DNA of 64,000 nt from Streptomyces sp. ADI95-17 (GTDB lineage Bacteria; Actinomycetota; Actinomycetes; Streptomycetales; Streptomycetaceae): assembly GCF_003846175.1 (NCBI RefSeq), contig NZ_ML123054.1, positions 29,797 to 93,796 of the forward strand, read 5' to 3'. Under the pieces are notes generated by a model. The model saw nothing but the letters and a program-made list of their open reading frames with translations, searched no databases and had not been told where the DNA came from. Position numbers and translations under genes: made by a program. Below are positions 17,581-26,475 of the stretch, piece after piece; positions within the stretch are counted from its first letter, which is position 1; every line of letters begins with the position of its first letter.

Positions 17581-20500
17581 TCAGCTGTGGACGGGCCCGA
17601 GCGGGGCTATCGGCTCGGCGTTCACCGAACGGGCCGCCCACTCCAGAGCACTGGCGAGCAGCGCCAGGTCCGTCGGTCCGTTGCCCAGCTCGCGGACCGG
17701 GCGCCGGGTCGGCGGATCGCCCATCCGCTCCCACTCCAGCGGCACGACGGTGGGCCGCAGCGTGGCGGTACGCGGGATGCGCCCGGTCACCCGGCCGCCC
17801 TGGAACGGCGTCACCCGCCCGTCCGGATGCCCGAGCCTGCCCCGCCCGGGCGCCGGGTCCTCCGGCGACGGCTGGACCACCGGCGCGTCCAGCACGATGC
17901 GCAGCCGGGCCCCGTGGGCCAGGTCGGTGTCCTCCGTGCGCTCCGGGCGGGCCGACGCCGCGACCAGGTGGACGCCCAGCCGGCCGCCCTCCCGCGCCAC
18001 GGTCTCCAGGGCCCGCACCACCGAACCGGCGGCGGGGCGGCCGGGGCTGCCGAGCGCCGGGGCGACCAGCGCGTCGAAGTCGTCGACCAGGACGACGAGC
18101 CGGGGCAGCGGGGAGGGCCCGGGGGCCGAGGACGGGGCGGCGGGGCGCAGCCGGAGCGTCCCGCTCATCGGGGCGTCCACGTCACCGCGCTGTTCCGTGC
18201 CGGCCGGCGGGCGCTGGCCGACCATCCGCCGGGCCACCTCGTGCCGGTGATGCCACTCGGTGAAGTCGTACGGGCCGAGCAGCTCGGCGCGACGTTTCAG
18301 CTCACCGCCCAGCGCCTGCGCGAACTCCCGCATCCGGACCGGATCGGAGGCCACCAGGTGCATGAACGCGTGCGGGAGTTCGGTACAGGGACGAAGGCCC
18401 TCGCCGCGGTCGCCGCCCGCGCCGTCGACCAGCAGGATGCCCAGCAGGTCGGGGCGGGCGGCCGCGGCGAGCGAGGCGGCGACGGCCCGCAGCAACTCCG
18501 TGCGCCCGCTGCCGGCCGGTCCCTCGATGAGGAGGTGCGGGCCCTCCTCCGCCAGATCCACGCTGACCGCGCCCCGGGGCCCGGCCCCGAGCACCACCAC
18601 GGGCCGCCCGACCGGGGCGGTGCCTTCGGTGGTGGCGGGGGCGGGCGTGCCGGTGTCCGGCTCGGCGCCCGCGGTGGCCTCCGCGGCGGGGTGTCCGGGG
18701 GTGGCGGCGCTCTCGGCGCCTCGCGCGGCGATCCGGGGGGTGTCGCTGCCGCGCGGCCCGCTGACCCGGTTCGAGCCGCGCCCGGATCCGGCGGAACGCG
18801 GACTGCCGGTCCCCTGGACGTCACCGCCGCCACTGCCCCAGGAGCCGGTCCCGGTCCCGGGAACGGTCCGCGAGCTCGGGGTGTCCCCGGGCGCGCCGCC
18901 GTAACGCTGCCCGCCGACCCGGGGCGCGGAACCGCCGGGGTACGGGGTGCGGCCCGAGTCCGGGTACGGGGTGCGGCCGGAACCGTGGGCGCCGTCGGGG
19001 GCGAAGGGGTGGGCCGGGGTGCCGATGTGCGTGGCGTTCTCACTGCCGGGGTACGGGGTGCGGCCCGAGCCCGGGGCGTATCCGCCCGTGCCGTCGGGGC
19101 CGGGCGCGCCGCCCAGCCGCTGGGCGCCGACCCGGGGGGCCGGGCCGCGCGGATACTCCGTACGGCCCGAGCCGGGGCTGTCCGTGTCGCCGCCGTCCGT
19201 GCCGCCGCCCGCCGGTCCGCCCGTCCAGCGGCCCGAGCCGCGCACCGTGGCACCGGGCTGGTCGTCCGCGGTGGAGGCCCAGCGGGCCATCAGGGAGGCC
19301 GGGGTGGCGCGGGCCAGGCCCAGCTCGTCCAGCAGCCGGGCGGTGGTCGGGAGCGCGGCCGCCGGCCGGCCGTGTGCGGTGGCGGCACCCTCCGTGCGCA
19401 ACGGGGCCAGCGCCCGGCCGAACCGCTCGGCCCAGTGCGCCGACACCGCGTCCACCGCGGCGACCGTGCCCCGGCCCGCGGCCCGGCCGTCCGCCGTCCG
19501 CAGCAGCCGCAGGGCCGTCGCCACATCGCCGCTCAGCATCGCCACCGCCCCGCACTCGCGGAACGCGATCGAGGCGTGGCAGGCGGCCTCGTACGTCGCC
19601 GCGACCGGTGAGGTGGGGGTGGCGGCCGGGGTCTCGGCCAGACAGATCAGATGGACGCCCGCCGCTGCACCGGCGGCGGCAAGCCGGGCGGTGTTCTCGC
19701 GCAGCGCCGCCGAGCCGGGGTCGCCGTCGACGATCACCACGGTGTACGGCCCGGTGTACCGCTGCGCGGCCTCGGCGATCGTGGCGCGGTCCTGGCTCGC
19801 CCAGCCGGGCCCGAGCGGCCCGTCGTCCAGCCGGCGCACCAGCTCCGTCGTACGGGCGGTGGCCTGGTCGCGGTCGTACGCCAGGAGCAGCCGGCACTCC
19901 TGGCCGTGCATCGGCCGCAGATGGGGCAGCCAGCCGAGCCAGGCCCACTCGCGTCTGCGCTCCTCCGCGCTCCGGGCGCGGTCCGTGCTGATCAGCACGA
20001 TCTCCAGATCGGCGGGGGAGTGCAGCGCGGCGAGCTGGGCCACCGTCGAACGGGCGAGCCCGGCCAGCCTGGTCCGCGGCCCGGCGAGCCCGAGCGAACC
20101 GGCCTCCCGCAGCCCCACCGTGACCGGCACCGCGGGCAGCTCGGCCCGGTCGGTCGTGCCCAGCCGCACCACGAGCGCCTCGGGGTGGGTGGCGCCGCGC
20201 TCCCACAGCCGGGGGCCGGGGCCGAGCGCGGTCAGCAGCACGGCCGCCGGGTCGGGCCAGACGCTCTGCGCGGCGGGCCCCGGAGGCGCCGCCCGGCCGG
20301 CCGGGAACACCGGCTCGGCCGTGCCCGCCCCGTCGGGTGCCGCCTCGTGGACGGGCTCGCCCTTGTTGCCCGCGAGCCGGCGGGCCCAGGCGCCTATCCC
20401 GCCCCGCCGGGGCGACTCGTCGCCCGGTGCGGGCCGTGCCGCGCCGGGGCGCCCGTCGGCACCGTCCCCGTCGCCGTACGCGTGACCGGACCCCTGGTGG

Positions 20501-21243
20501 GGAGCGGGTCCGGAGCCGGGGGAAGGCGGCGGGGCGTACCCATGGCCGGAGCCGTGCTCCTCGGCGGTACGCCCGTCGGCACCGGCCGCGGCCGTCGTGC
20601 CGGACACCCGTAGGTGGCCCTCGCCGTCCGGCGCCGTGGCCAGCGCGGGCTCGGGGGCGCCCGAGGTCAGCCGGAGCGTGGACTCGCCGAGCCGCAGCAG
20701 CGCACCGGGCTTCAGCCGGACCGGGCGGTCGCGGACCTCCGCGCCGTCCAGCAGGGTGCCGTTGGTGGAGCCGAGGTCCGCCACCGAGACCAGGCCGTCG
20801 GCGGAGACCGTCACCGCGCAGTGCAGCCGGGACACATCGGGGTCGTCGAGCGGCACGTCCGCGTCGGCGGAGCGGCCGATCCGGATCCTGCCGCCGTGCA
20901 GCAGATGGACCCCGCCCGCGTCCGGCCCCGCGACCACGTGCAGCCGCGCCGGAACGGCGTCGTCCACCGCCTCGTCCTCGCCCGGGACCTGGAGCGAGAG
21001 CACCGCCCCGTCCACCAGCGGTGGCTCACCCAGGGCGCACCGCTGCGCGTCGAGCCGCTCGCGCCCGGCGAACAGCACCACCGCGCCGCTGCCGAGCGAG
21101 CCGTCGGGCCCCAGGACCGCGGCGGCCAGGTTGGAAGCCACGGTGGCGAGCGCCGTCCCCGACGGGGCGGTGACCAGCACGTCGCACGCGCGCGCCGGGG
21201 TCTGGCCGCTGCGCGGCGCGAGGACGGTCAGCCGGATCTGCAT
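17581..21243 (-). CDS. FHA-domain FtsK/SpoIIIE-type ATPase (EssC/EccC-like architecture)
   Basis: 1220 residues from ATG 21243 (MQIRLTVLAPRSGQ). An N-terminal ubiquitin-like/FHA region contains the phosphothreonine-binding motifs GRSADADV, SRLHC and STNGT near residues 120-190. A long Gly/Pro/Ser-rich disordered linker is followed by a degenerate FtsK-like domain, a second linker with SGRTPYPG repeats, and a C-terminal FtsK ATPase domain with Walker A GPAGSGRTE, a Walker B LVVLVDDFDAL and HLVAASARP (cf. HLILATQRP). FHA plus tandem FtsK domains resembles type VII secretion motors, but no transmembrane helices are evident. It is divergent from two Ser/Thr kinases, which could make its FHA ligand. 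No WXG gene is adjacent. Confidence 0.85.
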   Translation of the reverse strand: MQIRLTVLAPRSGQTPARACDVLVTAPSGTALATVASNLAAAVLGPDGSLGSGAVVLFAGRERLDAQRCALGEPPLVDGAVLSLQVPGEDEAVDDAVPARLHVVAGPDAGGVHLLHGGRIRIGRSADADVPLDDPDVSRLHCAVTVSADGLVSVADLGSTNGTLLDGAEVRDRPVRLKPGALLRLGESTLRLTSGAPEPALATAPDGEGHLRVSGTTAAAGADGRTAEEHGSGHGYAPPPSPGSGPAPHQGSGHAYGDGDGADGRPGAARPAPGDESPRRGGIGAWARRLAGNKGEPVHEAAPDGAGTAEPVFPAGRAAPPGPAAQSVWPDPAAVLLTALGPGPRLWERGATHPEALVVRLGTTDRAELPAVPVTVGLREAGSLGLAGPRTRLAGLARSTVAQLAALHSPADLEIVLISTDRARSAEERRREWAWLGWLPHLRPMHGQECRLLLAYDRDQATARTTELVRRLDDGPLGPGWASQDRATIAEAAQRYTGPYTVVIVDGDPGSAALRENTARLAAAGAAAGVHLICLAETPAATPTSPVAATYEAACHASIAFRECGAVAMLSGDVATALRLLRTADGRAAGRGTVAAVDAVSAHWAERFGRALAPLRTEGAATAHGRPAAALPTTARLLDELGLARATPASLMARWASTADDQPGATVRGSGRWTGGPAGGGTDGGDTDSPGSGRTEYPRGPAPRVGAQRLGGAPGPDGTGGYAPGSGRTPYPGSENATHIGTPAHPFAPDGAHGSGRTPYPDSGRTPYPGGSAPRVGGQRYGGAPGDTPSSRTVPGTGTGSWGSGGGDVQGTGSPRSAGSGRGSNRVSGPRGSDTPRIAARGAESAATPGHPAAEATAGAEPDTGTPAPATTEGTAPVGRPVVVLGAGPRGAVSVDLAEEGPHLLIEGPAGSGRTELLRAVAASLAAAARPDLLGILLVDGAGGDRGEGLRPCTELPHAFMHLVASDPVRMREFAQALGGELKRRAELLGPYDFTEWHHRHEVARRMVGQRPPAGTEQRGDVDAPMSGTLRLRPAAPSSAPGPSPLPRLVVLVDDFDALVAPALGSPGRPAAGSVVRALETVAREGGRLGVHLVAASARPERTEDTDLAHGARLRIVLDAPVVQPSPEDPAPGRGRLGHPDGRVTPFQGGRVTGRIPRTATLRPTVVPLEWERMGDPPTRRPVRELGNGPTDLALLASALEWAARSVNAEPIAPLGPVHS

Positions 21244-21775
21244 CGCCGTCAGCGGTCCCTTCTGCGCGGGGCGCCGGGCAGGGGGAAACGCCCTGTGATT
21301 CCCCCCACCCGACACGGACGCGTCGTCCGGTACAGGTTCGTCACGGCTCGCGGGGCTCCCGACCCCACACTCCGTGCTGGAGGCATCCTCGCACCTGCCA
21401 CTGACAACACGCCCGGCGGTCACCGCTAAGTGATCTTGAAACGTCGGCTGTGCGCCCATAAGTGCCTGCTTGGAACGCTGTCCGCGGTGACGGAACCGTT
21501 CCGCAAGAGCCTCCGGGACGGTTTGTCGTACACGTGTGCGGCAACCATCCGCCCGATGTGAGCGTCTTGTTCCGCAACGGCCCGGTACCGCCTCGGGCGG
21601 CACCGGCCGCGGTGGGCGGGTGCACGCCGCAGGACGGCACCCGGCGGCCTTCCGGGCGGCAACGGCAGCCTTCCGGGCGGCCACGGCAGTTTGACGACAG
21701 GCCCTAGAGTTGGGCCGGAACTCCCGGCGGATCCGGGAACACCGTAAGCACCACGATCTACAGGGAGCGCATGAC
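21244..21775. other. Divergent intergenic region, 532 bp, between the FHA-FtsK gene and the first kinase gene
   Basis: No gene is supported here. It must hold both promoters. A 21-bp near-exact direct repeat (GCCTTCCGGGCGGC then AACGGCA or CACGGCA) lies at about 21650-21691, just before a TAGAGT hexamer at 21707-21712 that could be the -10 for the kinase. TTGACG occurs only 8 bp upstream of it, too close to be its -35. Confidence 0.5.
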
Positions 21776-23428
21776 GTGCGGCCGGTAGGCAGCAAGTACC
21801 TCCTGGAGGAGCCGCTCGGACGCGGCGCCACGGGCACCGTCTGGCGTGCCCGCCAGCGGGAGACCGCGGGCGCCGAGGCGGCCGTCGCCGGCGAGCCCGG
21901 CGAGACCGTGGCGATCAAGGTCCTGAAGGAGGAGCTCGCCAACGACGCCGACGTCGTGATGCGGTTCCTGCGCGAGCGCTCCGTGCTGCTGCGGCTCACC
22001 CACGAGAACATCGTGCGTACCCGCGACCTGGTCGTCGAGGGCGACCTCCTCGCCCTCGTCATGGACCTGATCGACGGCCCCGACCTGCACCGCTACCTCC
22101 GCGAGAACGGCCCGCTCACCCCGGTCGCCGCCGCGCTGCTCACCGCGCAGATCGCGGACGCGCTCGCCGCCAGCCACGCCGACGGCGTCGTGCACCGCGA
22201 CCTGAAGCCGGCCAACGTCCTGCTCGACGAGCGCGACGGCCAGATGCGCCCGATGCTCACCGACTTCGGCATCGCCCGCCTGGCCGACTCCCCGGGGCTC
22301 ACCCGGACCCATGAGTTCGTCGGCACCCCCGCCTACGTGGCGCCCGAGTCCGCCGAGGGCCGCCCGCAGACCTCCGCCGTCGACATCTACGGCGCGGGCA
22401 TCCTGCTCTACGAGCTGGTCACCGGCCGCCCGCCGTTCGCCGGCGGCACCGCCCTCGAAGTGCTGCACCGCCACCTCAGCGAGGAGCCCCGCCGCCCCTC
22501 CAACGTCCCGGCCCCGCTGTGGACGGTGATAGAGCGCTGCCTGAGCAAGGACCCCGACCGGCGGCCCAGCGCCGAGAACCTGGCCCGCGGTCTGCGCACC
22601 GTCGCGGCCGGCATCGGTGTGCACGCCAGCTCCGCCCAGATCGCCGCGGCCGACGGCGTGGGTGCCCTGCTCGCCCCCGACCCGGCGCCCGCCGCCGTTC
22701 CGGAGACCCCCGGCGCGGCGGACCCGACGCAGGTGCTGCCGAGCAACGCCGGCTCGTACGACCCGAACGCCGCCACCAGCGTCATGCAGCACGCCCCCGG
22801 CCCGGGTGGCCACGCCGACCCGACCTCGGTCATGCCGCCCGTGCCGCCGCGTCCGGACGGAGCTCCGGAGCCCGACGGTCCGCACCCCTGGCAGTCCCAG
22901 CTCCAGGCGGCCCGCGACCGCAACGAGCAGACCCAGGTCCAGTACCTCGACCCGGGCCAGGACCCGCTGCGCCGCCGCCCCCAGCGCCCGCAGCCCCAGC
23001 AACAGCAGCCTCAGCGGCGCCAGCAGCCGCCGCCCCAGCAGTACCAGCAGCCGCAGCAGCAGTACCCCCAGCACCGGCAGCAGCAGTACCAGCCGCAGCC
23101 CCAACAGCAGCCCCAGCGGCAGCAGTACGCGCCTCCGCAGCAGCCGGCGCCCCAGCCGCCGGCCCCGCGTCAGCCCCGCGAGCCGAGGCAGCGCAGCGCC
23201 AACCCGATGCGGATCCCCGGCCTCGGCTGCCTCAAGGGCTGCCTGTTCACCCTGGTGCTGCTGTTCGTCGCGGGCTGGCTGATCTGGGAACTGACCCCGC
23301 TGCAGGACTGGATCGGCCAGGGCAAGAGCTACTGGAAGGCGATCGGCGACGCGATCTCCACCGTCACCGACTGGATCTCGGAACTGGGCGGCGGCAGCGA
23401 CAGCGGCGGCGGCAACACCGGCCCCTGA
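21776..23428 (+). CDS. Ser/Thr protein kinase with C-terminal membrane anchor (PkaA/PkaB type)
   Basis: 550 residues from GTG 21776, preceded by GGGAG at 8 nt; the in-register upstream extension is not coding-like. Kinase domain about 8-270: Gly-loop LGRGATGTVWRA, Lys48 in VAIKVLKEE, catalytic HRDLKPANVLL (His140), DFG at 163, GTPAYVAPE. A Gln/Pro-rich linker of about 180 residues (many QQ, PQQYQ) leads to a single membrane helix (LFTLVLLFVAGWLIWEL, about 490-510) and a short Gly/Ser-rich extracellular end. There are no PASTA repeats, so it is not a PknB-type peptidoglycan sensor. It is followed by a second kinase and is divergent from an FHA-ATPase gene, a plausible substrate or reader. Confidence 0.93.
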   Translation: MRPVGSKYLLEEPLGRGATGTVWRARQRETAGAEAAVAGEPGETVAIKVLKEELANDADVVMRFLRERSVLLRLTHENIVRTRDLVVEGDLLALVMDLIDGPDLHRYLRENGPLTPVAAALLTAQIADALAASHADGVVHRDLKPANVLLDERDGQMRPMLTDFGIARLADSPGLTRTHEFVGTPAYVAPESAEGRPQTSAVDIYGAGILLYELVTGRPPFAGGTALEVLHRHLSEEPRRPSNVPAPLWTVIERCLSKDPDRRPSAENLARGLRTVAAGIGVHASSAQIAAADGVGALLAPDPAPAAVPETPGAADPTQVLPSNAGSYDPNAATSVMQHAPGPGGHADPTSVMPPVPPRPDGAPEPDGPHPWQSQLQAARDRNEQTQVQYLDPGQDPLRRRPQRPQPQQQQPQRRQQPPPQQYQQPQQQYPQHRQQQYQPQPQQQPQRQQYAPPQQPAPQPPAPRQPREPRQRSANPMRIPGLGCLKGCLFTLVLLFVAGWLIWELTPLQDWIGQGKSYWKAIGDAISTVTDWISELGGGSDSGGGNTGP

Positions 23429-23622
23429 GCGGCCGCAACACCATCAATTCTGTAGCTATTTCTGTAGCTATATCGACTTCCGCGGGCCAGTTTCCACCGC
23501 ATATCGCCCGCGGAAGTGAAGGTTGGCACCATCCCGGGCACTCAACCCCCCGGCCGACGCGTAACTTTGTCGACCGGGGGGTCATGAGCGACGGTCCATC
23601 GCCAGCCGCTGAGGGAGCAGTC

Positions 23623-24861
23623 TTGGCACGGAATATCGGCAGCCGGTACACCGCACACCAGATCCTGGGGCGCGGCAGCGCCGGCACGGTCTGGCTCGGC
23701 GAGGGGCCAGAGGGCCCGGTGGCCATCAAGCTGCTCCGCGAGGACCTCGCGTCCGACCAGGAACTCGTGGGCCGCTTCGTCCAGGAGCGCACCGCCCTGC
23801 TCGGGCTCGACCATCCGCACGTGGTAGCCGTCCGCGACCTCGTGGTGGACGGCAACGACCTGGCGCTGGTCATGGACCTGGTGCGCGGCACCGACCTGCG
23901 CACCCGGCTGGACCGCGAACGCCGCCTCGCGCCCGAGGCCGCCGTGGCGATCATCGCGGACGTCGCCGACGGCCTCGCCGCCGCACACGCCGCCGGTGTG
24001 GTCCACCGCGACGTCAAGCCGGAGAACATCCTGCTCGACATGGAGGGCCCGCTCGGCCCCGGCAACTCGCACCCGGCGCTGCTCACCGACTTCGGCGTGG
24101 CCAAGCTGATCGACACCCCCCGCCGCACCAAGGCCACCAAGATCATCGGCACGCCGGACTACCTGGCGCCCGAGATAGTCGAGGGGCTGCCGCCACGCGC
24201 CGCCGTCGACATCTACGCCCTCGCGACGGTCCTGTACGAACTGCTCGCCGGCTTCACGCCCTTCGGCGGCGGACACCCCGGCGCCGTACTGCGCCGGCAC
24301 GTCACGGAGACAGTCGTACCGCTCCCCGGCATCCCCGACGAACTCTGGCAGCTCCTGGTCCAGTGCCTGGCCAAGGCCCCCGCCTCCCGGCTGCGCGCCT
24401 CCGAGCTTGCGGCCCGGCTGCGCGAGCAGCTCCCGCACCTGGCCGGCATCCCGCCGCTCGACGTGGACGAACCGGACACCGAGCCGGAACCCCAGGCGTA
24501 CGACGAGCAGCAGTACGCCCCCGCCCCCGAGGAGCCCCGCCGCCGAGGCGCGGTCCCGCTGGTCCCCGGCTCGTCCGCCGACGCCAACCGCGACACCCAC
24601 ACGAGCATGCGCGTCCCGGCCCCCGACGAACTCTCCGGCGGCCCCCGCGGCACCGCCAGGGCCCCCCGCTCCCCGGGCACGCCCCGCCCCGGCTCGGCCC
24701 GCAACAAGTCCGCCGCCGTCCGCAAGCGCCGCCTCACCCTGGGCGCCGCGGCCCTGGTGCTGCTCGTCGCGCTGGGCGTGGGCGGCTGGCTGGCCCTGAG
24801 CGACGACGACGCGGGCGCACCCGCGAAGGAGACGGGGACCTCGGCACCCGGCACGCCCTGA
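23623..24861 (+). CDS. Ser/Thr protein kinase, second of a tandem pair
   Basis: About 412 residues. Starts considered: TTG 23623 (LARNIGSRYTAHQILG) with GGGAG 5 nt upstream, or ATG 23584, which has no clear ribosome site; I prefer TTG. Kinase domain: GRGSAGTVWLGE, VAIKLLREDL, HRDVKPENILL, DFGVAKL, GTPDYLAPE. The C-terminal part is acidic and Pro-rich, then basic, with one membrane helix near the end (LGAAALVLLVALGVGGWLAL) and about 25 residues outside. It is a close paralogue of the kinase at 21776-23428, separated by roughly 195 bp, so it may have its own promoter. Confidence 0.92.
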   Translation: MARNIGSRYTAHQILGRGSAGTVWLGEGPEGPVAIKLLREDLASDQELVGRFVQERTALLGLDHPHVVAVRDLVVDGNDLALVMDLVRGTDLRTRLDRERRLAPEAAVAIIADVADGLAAAHAAGVVHRDVKPENILLDMEGPLGPGNSHPALLTDFGVAKLIDTPRRTKATKIIGTPDYLAPEIVEGLPPRAAVDIYALATVLYELLAGFTPFGGGHPGAVLRRHVTETVVPLPGIPDELWQLLVQCLAKAPASRLRASELAARLREQLPHLAGIPPLDVDEPDTEPEPQAYDEQQYAPAPEEPRRRGAVPLVPGSSADANRDTHTSMRVPAPDELSGGPRGTARAPRSPGTPRPGSARNKSAAVRKRRLTLGAAALVLLVALGVGGWLALSDDDAGAPAKETGTSAPGTP

Positions 24862-24989
24862 CCCGAGCGGCTTCGCGGGGCCGTTCCGGCGGACCCGGAG
24901 CGGCCCGCGAAGGCGCCCGGCACCCGGCTGCGAGGTCCTGATCATGTGGTCCGAGGAACGTCCGTGCCGACAGCCGTTACGCTGGACCC

Positions 24990-26096
24990 GTGGCAGTCGT
25001 CGATATTTCCGAAGAGCTGAAGTCCCTCTCCTCGACCATGGGGTCGATCGAGGCCGTCCTGGACCTGGATGCGCTGAGGGCGGACATCGCCGCGCTCGAG
25101 GAGCAGGCGGCCGCGCCTTCCCTCTGGGACGACCCCGAGGCGGCGCAGAAGATCACCAGCAAGCTTTCGCACCTCCAGGCCGAGGTCCGCAAGACCGAGG
25201 CCCTCCGCGGCCGGATCGACGATCTCGAAGTCCTCTTCGAGCTCGCCCAGGACGAGGGCGACGCCGACGCCCTGGCCGAGGCCGAGTCCGAGCTGGAGTC
25301 GGTCCGCAAGGCGCTGGACGAGATGGAGGTCCGTACGCTCCTCTCCGGCGAGTACGACTCCCGCGAGGCCCTGGTCAACATCCGCGCCGAGGCCGGTGGC
25401 GTGGACGCGGCCGACTTCGCCGAGAAGCTCCAGCGCATGTACATCCGCTGGGCCGAGCGGCACGGCTACAAGACCGAGGTCTACGAGACGTCGTACGCGG
25501 AGGAGGCCGGCATCAAGTCGACCACCTTCGCCGTCCAGGTGCCGTACGCCTACGGCACGCTCTCCGTCGAGCAGGGCACCCACCGGCTCGTCCGGATCTC
25601 GCCCTTCGACAACCAGGGCCGCCGCCAGACGTCCTTCGCGGGCGTCGAGGTGCTGCCGGTGGTCGAGCAGACCGACCACATCGAGATCGACGAGTCCGAG
25701 CTGCGCGTGGACGTGTACCGCTCGTCGGGCCCCGGCGGCCAGGGCGTCAACACCACGGACTCGGCGGTCCGTCTGACCCACCTCCCGACCGGCATCGTGG
25801 TCTCCTGCCAGAACGAGCGCTCGCAGATCCAGAACAAGGCATCCGCGATGAACGTCCTCCAGGCGAAGCTCCTCGAACGCCGACGCCAGGAGGAGCAGGC
25901 CAAGATGGACGCCCTCAAGGGCGACGGCGGCAACTCCTGGGGCAACCAGATGCGGTCGTACGTCCTGCACCCGTACCAGATGGTCAAGGACCTGCGTACG
26001 GAGTTCGAGATGGGCAACCCGGAAGCGGTCTTCAACGGCGAGATCGACGGCTTCCTGGAGGCGGGCATCCGCTGGCGCAAGCAGCGGGAGAAGTAG
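24990..26096 (+). CDS. prfB: Peptide chain release factor 2
   Basis: 368 residues from GTG 24990. It has the RF2 stop-codon recognition motif SPF (RISPFDNQGRRQTSF) and the universal catalytic GGQ at residues 249-251 (SGPGGQGVNTTDSAVR), which triggers peptidyl-tRNA hydrolysis at UGA and UAA. Full family length. The reading frame is uninterrupted, with no in-frame UGA near codon 25, so the programmed frameshift that autoregulates many bacterial prfB genes is absent. TACGCT at 24978-24983 ends 6 nt before the start, which suggests a leaderless mRNA. A strong hairpin terminator follows. Confidence 0.98.
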   Translation: MAVVDISEELKSLSSTMGSIEAVLDLDALRADIAALEEQAAAPSLWDDPEAAQKITSKLSHLQAEVRKTEALRGRIDDLEVLFELAQDEGDADALAEAESELESVRKALDEMEVRTLLSGEYDSREALVNIRAEAGGVDAADFAEKLQRMYIRWAERHGYKTEVYETSYAEEAGIKSTTFAVQVPYAYGTLSVEQGTHRLVRISPFDNQGRRQTSFAGVEVLPVVEQTDHIEIDESELRVDVYRSSGPGGQGVNTTDSAVRLTHLPTGIVVSCQNERSQIQNKASAMNVLQAKLLERRRQEEQAKMDALKGDGGNSWGNQMRSYVLHPYQMVKDLRTEFEMGNPEAVFNGEIDGFLEAGIRWRKQREK

Positions 26097-26113
26097 GAAC
26101 GGCAAGCGTTCAC

Positions 26114-26155
26114 GGCGGTGCCGGAAACCCTGCGGGGTCTCCGGCACCGCCGTTT
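26114..26155 (+). terminator. Intrinsic terminator of prfB
   Basis: A perfect 12-bp stem GGCGGTGCCGGA (26114-26125) / TCCGGCACCGCC (26140-26151) with a 14-nt loop, followed by GTTTT. Confidence 0.9.
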
Positions 26156-26292
26156 TCGTCGGGCGCACGGGGCAGTCCCCGAAGGGGAGTTGGAGTTCCG
26201 GGTTGCGCGGGAGCTGTGGTGAGTCCGTCACAGTCGTGACTCCGAATGGAGACCAACTCCCTTCAAATCGGTTCATATTGCACGGAACGGCC

Positions 26293-26321
26293 TTGACGTA
26301 GTCCTTAACTGTGGACAGGGT
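26293..26321 (+). promoter_or_regulatory. Candidate promoter for the sortase-substrate gene
   Basis: TTGACG at 26293-26298, 17-bp spacer, CAGGGT at 26316-26321. It would give a 5' leader of about 150 nt to the gene at 26476. The rest of the 26156-26475 gap shows nothing else recognisable. Confidence 0.4.
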
Positions 26322-26475
26322 GCTAGGGCAGCATGCGTATGTCTGGGACGGGTGTGAACGGGGGCGGGCGGCATGACCACGGCTCCATGTGGCGCTGTTC
26401 GGAGCGAACCCCGCAGAGCCGGGGCCCGCATATGGCTGCTCCACTGACGAGAACAGCTACTGGGGGTAGCAGCAC

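Noticed and set aside
21244..22062. Upstream extension of the FHA-FtsK frame to 1493 residues
   Set aside because: It runs antisense through the divergent kinase gene; MQIRLTVL at 21243 is the natural start of the domain.
24990..26096. Programmed +1 frameshift in prfB
   Set aside because: The frame is continuous through the usual shift site, with no in-frame UGA.
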